Assembly (NCBI GenBank): GCA_006226595.1
Contig: SBGP01000046.1
Coordinates: 53,937 to 117,936 of the forward strand
Length of the DNA: 64,000 bases
Direction: 5' to 3'
Source of the DNA: Deltaproteobacteria bacterium
GTDB taxonomy: Bacteria; Myxococcota_A; UBA796; GCA-2862545
In this document: in pieces, positions 33,564 to 41,065 of the stretch
How positions within the stretch are numbered: the first letter of the stretch is position 1
Layout of the letters: the number at the start of each line of letters is the position of its first letter
Notes under the pieces: model-generated
The model's database searches: none
Seen by the model: the letters and a program-made list of their open reading frames with translations, nothing else
What the model was told of the DNA's origin: nothing
Made by a program: the position numbers and the translations under genes

Positions 33564-34892
33564 CTACCCGACCGCGATCGCCGATGCCACCCGAGCCACG
33601 AGTGCGTCGATCTCGTCGTCGCGGACGGTGCGAACGTCGAGCACCAGCCTCTCCCGGGCCAAGCGGGCGACGACCGCGGGACTTCCGGTGCGAAGCCGCT
33701 TTGCGAGCGCATCGAGCGCATCCGACTCGAGCTCGACCACCCACGTCGGCAGCTCCTGACCGGGGAGCGCTCCGCCTCCGGTGTAGCCGACATCTTCGGT
33801 GACGATGCCCGTGATTCCCGCTTCGGCGAGGCGCGCGTGAAGGTGCATCGCGCGGGTGTGGAGCAGGTCGAGGTCGGCGCCGAGCATCGCGTCGACGGGG
33901 GTCTGCTCGCCGGCGCTGTGCACCGCGAGGGTCGCCTCGACCGCCGCCAGGGTCACCTTGTCCACGCGGAGCGCGCGGTACAGCGGATGCTTGCGCAGGC
34001 GCGCCACGACCGCGGCCTTGCCGACGATGAGCCCCGCCTGGGGCCCACCGAGCAGCTTGTCGCCAGAGAAGGTGACGAGGTCGATGCCGGTGGCGACCAC
34101 GTCGCGTACGGCGGGCTCGCCAGGGCGTCCGTCGAGACTGCCGCTGCCGAGGTCCTCCACGGACACCAGACCGTGCGCGCGGGCGAGGCCGGCGACCGCC
34201 TCGCGGGCGGGGGCTGCAGTGAACCCGCTCACGCGGAAGTTCGACGGGTGCACCTTGAGCAGCACCGCCGTGCTCGGGCCGATGGCGTGCTCGTAGTCGC
34301 GGAGGTGCGTGCGGTTCGTCGTGCCGACCGCGACCAGACGCGCGCCACCGGCGCTGATCACGTCCGGGACCCGGAACGACCCGCCAATCTCGACGAGCTC
34401 GCCGCGAGACACGACGACCTCGCGGTCCCGGGCGAGCGCGGTGAGTGCGAGGAGCACCGCGGCGGCGCAGTTGTTGACCACGATGCCGTCCTCGGCGCCG
34501 GTGAGGTGGCGCAGCTGCGCCTTGATGCCGTCGAGGCGACCTCCGCGCTGGCCGCTCTCCAGGCTCATCTCGAGGTTCGTGTACCGCGCGACCCGCTGGG
34601 CGGCGTCGATCGCGGCGTCGGGCCACGGCGCCCGGCCGAGGTTCGTGTGGACCACCACGCCGGTGGCGTTGATCACCGGAACCTTGCTGCCCGCGAGGAA
34701 GGAGCGCGTGCGTGCGGCGACGGTGGTCGCGACGTCGGGGAGCTCGGTGACCTCGCCGCTTCGGATGCCGGCCCGCAGCTCGTCGAGCACCGCGTGAGCC
34801 ATGGTCTTCGCGAGCTCCCGCGGGAGGTCGGCGAGGGCCGGTGACTCGAGGAGGAGGTGGAGGTTCGGCAGGGCGCGGTACAGGTCGGACAT
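33564..34892 (-). CDS. selA: L-seryl-tRNA(Sec) selenium transferase
   Basis: A 442-residue SelA, close to the usual length. It converts Ser-tRNA(Sec) to Sec-tRNA(Sec) using selenophosphate. Family blocks are 'PVINATGVVVHTNLGRAPW', 'VVNNCAAAVLLAL', 'SRGELVEIGGSFRVPDV', 'TTNRTHLRDY' and the PLP lysine K279 in 'TFSGDKLLGG'. The N-terminal tRNA-binding domain is present. Its presence implies that the organism reads some UGA codons as selenocysteine. No selB, selD or selC is in the window, and no coding region here shows an obvious in-frame UGA. Confidence 0.95.
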   Translation of the reverse strand: MSDLYRALPNLHLLLESPALADLPRELAKTMAHAVLDELRAGIRSGEVTELPDVATTVAARTRSFLAGSKVPVINATGVVVHTNLGRAPWPDAAIDAAQRVARYTNLEMSLESGQRGGRLDGIKAQLRHLTGAEDGIVVNNCAAAVLLALTALARDREVVVSRGELVEIGGSFRVPDVISAGGARLVAVGTTNRTHLRDYEHAIGPSTAVLLKVHPSNFRVSGFTAAPAREAVAGLARAHGLVSVEDLGSGSLDGRPGEPAVRDVVATGIDLVTFSGDKLLGGPQAGLIVGKAAVVARLRKHPLYRALRVDKVTLAAVEATLAVHSAGEQTPVDAMLGADLDLLHTRAMHLHARLAEAGITGIVTEDVGYTGGGALPGQELPTWVVELESDALDALAKRLRTGSPAVVARLARERLVLDVRTVRDDEIDALVARVASAIAVG

Positions 34893-34976
34893 GCGGCAAT
34901 CTACCGTGCGCGCCGGCGCGGATCGCGGATCGCGGTGGCGCGCGGCGTGTGAAAGCGCCCTGAAAGCGTCTGGCCC

Positions 34977-36338
34977 CTACAGCGCCCCGAGGGCTGCCAT
35001 GTAGAAGTAGGGCTCGTTGCCGTTGTCCAGCTTCACGGTGCCGCCGAAGAAGCAGCCCGTGCCGGACTGCAGGTGCACGTCGACCACGGTGCCGGACTGT
35101 CCCTCGTAGGCGCTTCGGGTCGAGTAGTACGCGTCGTTGCTATGCACCTTGAGCACGCGAACCCGCTGTCCAGCCCGACTCGAGGTCAGCGCGCCCGCCG
35201 GGCAGCCGTCCCCGGCACTCACCGCCGGCGCCGAGGTGAACGCAGCCTTGTAGAAGTAGCGCTCGGTGCCGTCGTCCTGGATGAACGGACCGCCGAACCA
35301 GCAGTCCTCGGTCTTGCTCAGACCGGTGTTCGTACCGGCTTTTCCTTCGATACCGCTCTTGGACGTGTAGTACGCGTCATCCGGGTGGATGCGGGCGATC
35401 TTCAGGTGCTGACCCGAGGACACGCTGCGCAGCGCGCCGCTCGGACACGAGGTCGATGACGAGGCGGTCGACGACGAGGACGAGGACGAGCTTCCGCGGC
35501 CCAGGGCGACCTTGTAGAAGTAGCGCTCGGTGCCGTCCGACGTGGTGATCGTGCCACCCCACCAGCAGCCTTCGGTCTTGCTCGGCGCGTTGGCGACCGC
35601 GCTCTTGCCCTCGATCATCGAGCGGCTCGAGTAGAAGGCGTCTTGCGAGTGCACCTGGAGGATCTTCACGCTGTCGCCGGCACTTACGGAGGTCAGGGCA
35701 CCCGACGGGCAGCCGCTGCTGGTGCTCGGTGCGGACGTGCTGCTGCGCTTCACGGCGACCTGGTAGAAGTACGGCGACCGTCCGTCGTCGAGCTGGATGC
35801 TGCCGGAGAAGTAGCAGCCATCGCTCTTCGACAGGCCGCTCGTCGTGCCGACTGCGCCGATGTAGTCGCTCTTGTTGCTGAAGAACGCATCGTCCTTGGA
35901 CACGCCCACGATCTCGACGCGCGAGCCACTGGCCGGCGCGCTGGTGAGGGCGCCCGAGGTGCAGCCCGGTACCGTGGGAGCGGGAGCAGGACGCGGCTTG
36001 GGCCTGGGCTTGGGCTTGGGACCGGTTGCCGCCTTCGGCTCGGCCTTCTCGGCCTCCTTCGCCGCCTCTTCTTCGGCGGCCTTCGCGGCTTCTTCTTCCG
36101 CAGCCTTCGCGGCTTCCTCCTCGAGTCTGGCCTGCTCCTCTTCGAGGCGCTTGGCTTCCTCCTCGAGCAGGGCGACGCGCTGGCGCTCCTCCACGCCGAG
36201 AACCCGGTTCACGACCGGGAGATCGGGGAGAATGCCGTCGACTGCGCCCGAGGCGAGCACCCCGCCACCCAGGGTGCCGGCGATGAAGGCGAGACCGCTT
36301 GCCGTGATGGCCGTACCGATGACGCGAGACCAGCTCAT
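34977..36338 (-). CDS. Membrane-anchored protein with four copies of a novel CPxGA/YFYKAA repeat
   Basis: A 453-residue protein. A hydrophobic N-terminal segment (about 8-30) is followed by an Ala/Glu/Lys coiled coil ('EEEAAKAAEEEAAKAAEE') and a Lys/Pro linker ('KPKPRPKPRPAPAP'). The rest consists of four repeats of 70-85 residues joined by Ser/Thr linkers. Each starts with a C-[PT]-x-GAL motif, has 'DDAYY' or similar in the middle, then C-[WFY]-[WF]-x-G, and ends with Y-F-Y-x-x-A. Each repeat has two conserved cysteines. The same repeat forms the secreted protein at 39743-41038 at the far end of the divergent kinase operon. I do not recognise the family. Confidence 0.8.
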   Translation of the reverse strand: MSWSRVIGTAITASGLAFIAGTLGGGVLASGAVDGILPDLPVVNRVLGVEERQRVALLEEEAKRLEEEQARLEEEAAKAAEEEAAKAAEEEAAKEAEKAEPKAATGPKPKPRPKPRPAPAPTVPGCTSGALTSAPASGSRVEIVGVSKDDAFFSNKSDYIGAVGTTSGLSKSDGCYFSGSIQLDDGRSPYFYQVAVKRSSTSAPSTSSGCPSGALTSVSAGDSVKILQVHSQDAFYSSRSMIEGKSAVANAPSKTEGCWWGGTITTSDGTERYFYKVALGRGSSSSSSSSTASSSTSCPSGALRSVSSGQHLKIARIHPDDAYYTSKSGIEGKAGTNTGLSKTEDCWFGGPFIQDDGTERYFYKAAFTSAPAVSAGDGCPAGALTSSRAGQRVRVLKVHSNDAYYSTRSAYEGQSGTVVDVHLQSGTGCFFGGTVKLDNGNEPYFYMAALGAL

Positions 36339-36417
36339 GCCACCTCCTGCTCGCGACTATACCGAGTCGCGGAGGACTCTCGGCGCTGCCGTATACTCGC
36401 ACCGGGGAGGGAATCCC

Positions 36418-37443
36418 ATGAGCGACAAGAGCGGAGTAGCGGCGGGGGCCGCTGCGGGGCTGGCCGCTGGTGTGGCGGGCAGTGCGATGGCGGTCGAGGC
36501 ACTCGCCGCGCAGGCGGAACACCGGATCGAGATCGCGCTCCAGGCCGCGTTGCAGCAGATCCGCGCCGAGATGGACGCGCTGTCGACCGAGGCCCAGGAT
36601 CGGGTCGAGGCGGCGGCGCGCGAGGCGATCGCCCGGGTCGAGAGTCAGTCTCACGAAGGCGTCGAGCTCGTGCGCAGCGCGGGCGAAGAGGGTGTGGCCT
36701 CGGTGACGGCGGCGCGCGAAGAAGCCGAGCACTCGGTGGTCGCGGTTCGCGAGGAGGCCGAGCAGCACGTGGTCGCCGCCCGCGAAGAGGCGGAGCACAG
36801 CGTAATGGCCGTCCGCGAGGAGGCCGAGCAACAGGTCGTCGCCCAGCGCGAAGATGCGGTGCACCTCATCGTCAGTCAGGGCGAGTCGACGAGCTCGCTG
36901 GTCGCCGAGCACGGGGATGCGCAGCTCGAGTCGCTGAACTCGGTCTTCGAGGAGAAGCGCTCGGAGATCGAGCACACCGCCGGCGAGCTGCGCGGCTTCC
37001 TCGAGGACGCATTCCCGCAGCTGACGGACCATGTCGAGCAGCTCTCGGGTGTCGCGCGCTCGAACATCGAGGTGCTCGAGGGCGAGGGCCGCGATCGCAT
37101 CCACAGCGCCTTCGAGGAACTGCGAGACCTGCTCGACGGCAAGGGCCACGACCTCCAGGAGGAGGTCCGCGGGCGGGGCGAGCGCGCGGTCGGCGATGTC
37201 GAGGAGCGCGCACGCGACCTGCTGTCGCGCATCGAGGAGCTCGCCCGCGGCGCCCAGCACGACATCGAGGATCGCGGCAGCCGCTTCCTCGACGACCTGC
37301 ACCACGAGGAAGAGCGCATCCGCGAGCGAAAGCAGCGTCTGCGCCACACGGTCGAGGACGTCGTCCAGGCCATCGCGAGCGCGGTGCCCCACGTCGGCCC
37401 CATGCTCGCCGGTCTCGCCGACCGCATCGATCCGAACGACTGA
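36418..37443 (+). CDS. Hendecad coiled-coil protein, first gene of a kinase operon
   Basis: A 341-residue, almost entirely helical protein. A Gly/Ala-rich N-terminal stretch ('GVAAGAAAGLAAGVAGSAMA') could insert in or lie on a membrane. Residues 100-154 are five consecutive 11-residue repeats of the type REEAEHSVVAV. Long amphipathic coils continue to the C-terminus ('HHEEERIRERKQRLRHTVED'). The 11-residue period is typical of right-handed coils or lipid-surface helices. The ATG has GGGGAGGG six bases upstream; a TATACT hexamer lies 26 bases before it. The stop overlaps the next start (TGATG). No known family recognised. Confidence 0.78.
   Translation: MSDKSGVAAGAAAGLAAGVAGSAMAVEALAAQAEHRIEIALQAALQQIRAEMDALSTEAQDRVEAAAREAIARVESQSHEGVELVRSAGEEGVASVTAAREEAEHSVVAVREEAEQHVVAAREEAEHSVMAVREEAEQQVVAQREDAVHLIVSQGESTSSLVAEHGDAQLESLNSVFEEKRSEIEHTAGELRGFLEDAFPQLTDHVEQLSGVARSNIEVLEGEGRDRIHSAFEELRDLLDGKGHDLQEEVRGRGERAVGDVEERARDLLSRIEELARGAQHDIEDRGSRFLDDLHHEEERIRERKQRLRHTVEDVVQAIASAVPHVGPMLAGLADRIDPND
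36715..36879 (+). repeat. Five 33-base (11-codon) tandem repeats
   Basis: Five in-frame 33-base units encode the REEAE-x-x-V-V/M-A-x hendecads of the coiled-coil protein. The last unit is diverged. The period is exact, with no insertion or deletion, so length variation between strains would be in multiples of one hendecad. Confidence 0.75.
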
Positions 37444-38612
37444 TGCCCGAGCTCTCCGCCAACCAGCGGCGCGCCTGGCGAAACCTCGCCGACTCCGTGC
37501 GCCGCTACCGCCTCGAGCTGGCGATGCCGCCCTCCGATCCCGGCACGGTCGAGGAGGTGCGCAGCTGGCTCGCGCCGGCGCTGCCCTCGGTGCAGGACCA
37601 GGTACGGGACGCGGCCGCCGAGCTGCGGCAGGCTCGGGCCCGGACCACGTCCATGCCGCGAGCCGGCGGAGACGCGAGCTGGAAGGCCCTCGAGGACGCG
37701 CTCCGCAAGGTCGAGCAGGACCTGCGTTCCGCTCCCACCCTGCGCATGCGGCTCGACGAGGGACGTCGTAGCCTGATGCCGAAGATCGAGGCGGTCGTGC
37801 ACCAGCACCTCGAGCCCCAGGTCTCGGTGAAGGGCAAGAACCTGCACGCGCGCTTGCACCCCAAGGGTCTCGAGGCGCTGCGCGCCGAGCTTCCTGGCTG
37901 GGTGGCGGGCTGGGCCGAGTACACCTTCCAGTGGGTGGACCACGACCTGGGACGCGAGCTCGAGCTCGCCTGGTCGCCGCGTGAGCTGGACCTGCCGGTG
38001 CCGCCTCCGGCTCTCGCGCCGCTGGTCGCGCCGGCGATCGACAGCACCATCGAGTTCCCGGACGTCGAGCTCAAGCGCGATGGGACCAAGGTGTGGAGCG
38101 GCATGGCGCGCCACGCGCGGAGCCTGGCCTACACCCTCATGTCCGCGGCGTTCCTCGTCGGTGTGCAGCGCCCGACGATGGTCTCCGAGGGGGACGAGGG
38201 CGGCAGCTCGATCAACTTCGTCGTCGTACTCGGCATGCTCGGTGTGCTGTTCTACAGCTGGTACGTCGCGTCGGACGAGCGCCGCAAGAACATCGAGCGG
38301 CTCGAAGGCGAGCTTCGCCAGAAAGCCGAGCAGGCGACCCGGGACGCGATTCGCCAGTGGCTCGACCGCTGGGCCGACAAGCTCCAGGAACACGCACGCG
38401 ACGCGCTGCTCGCGCGACGCAAGGAGCTCGTGCAGTGGTACCGCCAGGAGGTGGTGGCACGACGCGAGGTGATGCGCCGGCAGGAGGCCGCCGAGAAGGC
38501 CGCCGCCGAGCGGGCGCGCCTGGAGCTTCCCAAGCTCCAGGACAACCACCGGAATCTCGAGCGCGCCGAAGCAGCCCTGCAGGAGCTGGCTCGCGCGATG
38601 GAGGCCTCATGA
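37443..38612 (+). CDS. Membrane protein with two helices between coiled-coil arms
   Basis: No family recognised. The 389-residue product is helical at both ends. The N-terminal arm ('KALEDALRKVEQDLRSAPT') leads to a domain with 'HLEPQVSVKGKNLHARLHP'. Two hydrophobic helices follow (about residues 225-240 and 255-280, 'INFVVVLGMLGVLFYSWYVA'). The C-terminal arm is a long Arg/Glu/Gln coiled coil ('ERLEGELRQKAEQATRDAI', 'EAAEKAAAERARLELPKL'). The layout resembles membrane scaffolds or dynamin-like tethers without the GTPase. It overlaps the preceding gene by one base and the kinase gene by four (ATGA), so all three are translationally coupled. Confidence 0.75.
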   Translation: MPELSANQRRAWRNLADSVRRYRLELAMPPSDPGTVEEVRSWLAPALPSVQDQVRDAAAELRQARARTTSMPRAGGDASWKALEDALRKVEQDLRSAPTLRMRLDEGRRSLMPKIEAVVHQHLEPQVSVKGKNLHARLHPKGLEALRAELPGWVAGWAEYTFQWVDHDLGRELELAWSPRELDLPVPPPALAPLVAPAIDSTIEFPDVELKRDGTKVWSGMARHARSLAYTLMSAAFLVGVQRPTMVSEGDEGGSSINFVVVLGMLGVLFYSWYVASDERRKNIERLEGELRQKAEQATRDAIRQWLDRWADKLQEHARDALLARRKELVQWYRQEVVARREVMRRQEAAEKAAAERARLELPKLQDNHRNLERAEAALQELARAMEAS

Positions 38613-39730
38613 CCGGCGAAGTGATCGGCAACTACCGGCTCCTCAAGGAGCTTGGCAAGGGCACCTACGGCACGGTGTACAGCGCCGAGCACAAGGACAT
38701 GCCCGGCATCAAGGCCGCGGTCAAGCTCGTGCATCCGGCGCTGTCGAGCGACCCGATCTTCGTGAGCTCGATCCGCAGCGAGTGCCAGATCCTCCACGAT
38801 CTGACCCACAAGCACATCGTCGGGTTCAAGGATCTCATCGTCGAGAGCGACCGCCTCGCCATGGTCCTCGAGCTGCTCGACGGCTGCGACCTCCACCACG
38901 CCATCCAGTCCAAGCAGATCACCCGCGAACACGCGGGCGATGTGCTCGAGCAGATCCTCGAGGGGCTCGCGTACGCGCACAAGCGCGGGGTCGTTCACCG
39001 CGACATCAAGCCCGGCAACATCTTCGTCACTGCCGACGGCACCATCAAGCTGCTCGACTTCGGCATCTCCAAGGCTGCCGGCGGCACCAAGGCGACGAAG
39101 ACCGGCACCATCGCGGGTACCCTCGACTACATGCCGCCCGAGGCCTTCGACGGCATCACCGGGCCGCGCATCGACCTGTACGCCGCCGGCCTCGTCGCAT
39201 GGGAGATCTACGTTGGTCATCCCGCGTGTCCCGACGCCACGCCCATGCGCAAGATGAAGTGGCACGTGGACGTCGGCGTCCCCGATCTCTGGGAGCTCGA
39301 CGTGCAGGCGCCTCGCTGGCTGCGCGACCTCGTGCTCCAGCTCACCAACCGCGACGCGAACGTGCGCCCAGCGGACGGAAGCGAGGCGCTCAAGCTCATC
39401 GCCGACGCGCGCACCGGCTCGTCCTCGCTGCCGCCTGACCTCAGCCTCTCCGGCTCCAAGCCGCAGAGCACCGTCACCGTCAAGAGCGGTGCCTACTCCG
39501 ACCCGACGGTGTCGAGCCCGCCGCAGACCGGTCCAGGCTCGCAGCCGCCGACGGGTCCCTACTCGCAACCGCCCACCGGTCCACACACCTCGCCGAACAC
39601 GTTCAACGCGCAGCCTCCACCTCCGGGTGGTCCGGGCTTCGTGCTCGGTAGCCTCGTGGTCACGCTCGGGGTCGTGCTCGGCCTCAGCGCGGGCCTCGTC
39701 GTCGGCATCACCCTCGTTCGCATGCTCTAG
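38609..39730 (+). CDS. Membrane-anchored Hanks-type Ser/Thr protein kinase
   Basis: A 373-residue kinase. The glycine loop 'LGKGTYGTVY' is at 15-24, the ATP lysine is K39, the catalytic loop 'HRDIKPGN' contains D132, DFG is at 150-152, and the APE motif reads 'PPE'. After the kinase domain (about 1-275) comes a Pro/Ser/Thr/Gln-rich linker ('TGPYSQPPTGPHTSP') and a single C-terminal membrane helix ('LVVTLGVVLGLSAGLVVGIT'). There is essentially no extracellular domain, so sensing must come from partners. Start overlaps the stop of the membrane coiled-coil gene. The secreted repeat protein follows after 12 bases. Confidence 0.93.
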   Translation: MTGEVIGNYRLLKELGKGTYGTVYSAEHKDMPGIKAAVKLVHPALSSDPIFVSSIRSECQILHDLTHKHIVGFKDLIVESDRLAMVLELLDGCDLHHAIQSKQITREHAGDVLEQILEGLAYAHKRGVVHRDIKPGNIFVTADGTIKLLDFGISKAAGGTKATKTGTIAGTLDYMPPEAFDGITGPRIDLYAAGLVAWEIYVGHPACPDATPMRKMKWHVDVGVPDLWELDVQAPRWLRDLVLQLTNRDANVRPADGSEALKLIADARTGSSSLPPDLSLSGSKPQSTVTVKSGAYSDPTVSSPPQTGPGSQPPTGPYSQPPTGPHTSPNTFNAQPPPPGGPGFVLGSLVVTLGVVLGLSAGLVVGITLVRML

Positions 39731-39742
39731 CTGGGAGTCCTG

Positions 39743-41038
39743 TTGCTCACTCTTCTCGTCCTGTCCGCGTTCGCTGGGGGCGGCTGCCCGCCGGGCCTCG
39801 CGATGTCCGCTCCCGCCAACGGCGCCACCGTCCAGATCGTCGAGGTCGCGAAGCCCGATCCCTTCGCGAAGAGCGCGGATGTGTTCGTGGGGCGCACGGG
39901 CCGGGCCAGCGGCATGGTCCAGGTCGGGGCGTGCGAGTTCGCGGGCGAGATCGCCCTCGACGGCGGCGGCTCCCCGTACTTCACCCGCGTCCGCCTCATC
40001 GAACAGGCCACCGCCTCGGCGTGCCCCGAGGGCGCGGTGACCCAGCTGTCGCCGGGCCAGCCTGTGCGCTTCCTCTCCGTGCATGCGGACGACGCGTACT
40101 ACGGCACCCGCGAGGGGATCGAGGGCAAGCTCGCGACGGCGGACGCACCCGACCTCACCGAGGACTGCTGGTGGGCCGGAGAGTTCACCGACGCCGACGG
40201 TGACGAGTACTACTTCTACAAGGTCGCGGTCGCGGCCGAGGGCGAGGCGCCGGCAGTCACCGAGCCGAGTTGTCCTGAGGGAGCGGTGCGCTCCATCGCG
40301 AAGGGGACCAAGCTCACCCTCGCGGCCCTGCACCCGGACGACGCCTACTACAGCAGCCGCGACGGCATGCTCGGCGTGCGTGGCACCTCGGTAGGCCTGC
40401 ACCCCACGGAGGGCTGCTGGTTCGCGGGCGAGTTCACGCGTGACGACGGCGGTGACCACTACTTCTACAAGGCCGCGTTCATCGATCCCGAGAAGGGTGA
40501 AGCTCCGGCTGGCCCGGAGATGGCGTGCCCCGAGGGTGCGGTGTCGGGGCGTGACCTCGCGCCTGGCACGCGCCTCGAGCTCATCGCCCTGCACCCCGAC
40601 GATGCGTTCTCCGGGGGGGAGGCCGAGCAGCGCCTGCCGGAGGTCGGCCAGGTGGTCGGCAATGGCATGAGTCCGACCGAGAGCTGCTGGTACGGCGGTG
40701 AGTTCACCAGCCAGGCGGGCACGGAGTACTACTTCTTCAAGGCAGCCTTCCGCGCCGTGGGCGAGCTGCCGCCGCCGCCCGAGCCGGTCAGCGCCGAGGA
40801 GGTCGCGTGTCCTGCGGGCACGCTCGCGGAGGTTCCTGCCGGCACGCGGGTGCGCATCGCGAAGGTCCATCCCGGCGACGCGTTCTTCTCGGACCGCGCG
40901 CGCTACGAGGGGCGCCTCGGAACGGCGACCTCCGCGCTCACCAAGCAGGAGAGCTGCTTCTTCTCCGGCGAGGTCGTGCTCGACGACGGTGGCAAGCCCT
41001 ACTTCTTCAAGGCGGCCTTCCTCCCGGTCGACAAGTAG
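39743..41038 (+). CDS. Secreted protein of five novel CPxGA/YFYKAA repeats
   Basis: A 431-residue exported protein starting at TTG with GGGAG five to nine bases upstream, 12 bases after the kinase stop. The short signal 'LLTLLVLSAFA' type sequence (here 'MLTLLVLSAFA') is followed by five repeats and nothing else. Repeats 2-5 each begin CPEGA or CPAGT, continue with an H-[AP]-[DG]-DA-[YF] block, reach C-[WF]-[WFY]-x-G near residue 50, and end Y-F-[YF]-K-x-A. Repeat 1 is diverged. Two cysteines per repeat suggest one disulfide each. The family is shared with the divergent gene at 34977-36338 and is otherwise unknown to me. Confidence 0.8.
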   Translation: MLTLLVLSAFAGGGCPPGLAMSAPANGATVQIVEVAKPDPFAKSADVFVGRTGRASGMVQVGACEFAGEIALDGGGSPYFTRVRLIEQATASACPEGAVTQLSPGQPVRFLSVHADDAYYGTREGIEGKLATADAPDLTEDCWWAGEFTDADGDEYYFYKVAVAAEGEAPAVTEPSCPEGAVRSIAKGTKLTLAALHPDDAYYSSRDGMLGVRGTSVGLHPTEGCWFAGEFTRDDGGDHYFYKAAFIDPEKGEAPAGPEMACPEGAVSGRDLAPGTRLELIALHPDDAFSGGEAEQRLPEVGQVVGNGMSPTESCWYGGEFTSQAGTEYYFFKAAFRAVGELPPPPEPVSAEEVACPAGTLAEVPAGTRVRIAKVHPGDAFFSDRARYEGRLGTATSALTKQESCFFSGEVVLDDGGKPYFFKAAFLPVDK

Positions 41039-41065
41039 TCCGAGTCCGCGGGCGGCTTGGCGCGA

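Noticed and set aside
34893..34976. Search for a tRNA-Sec gene next to selA
   Set aside because: The 84-base gap does not contain a cloverleaf, a GTTC T-loop or a long variable arm.
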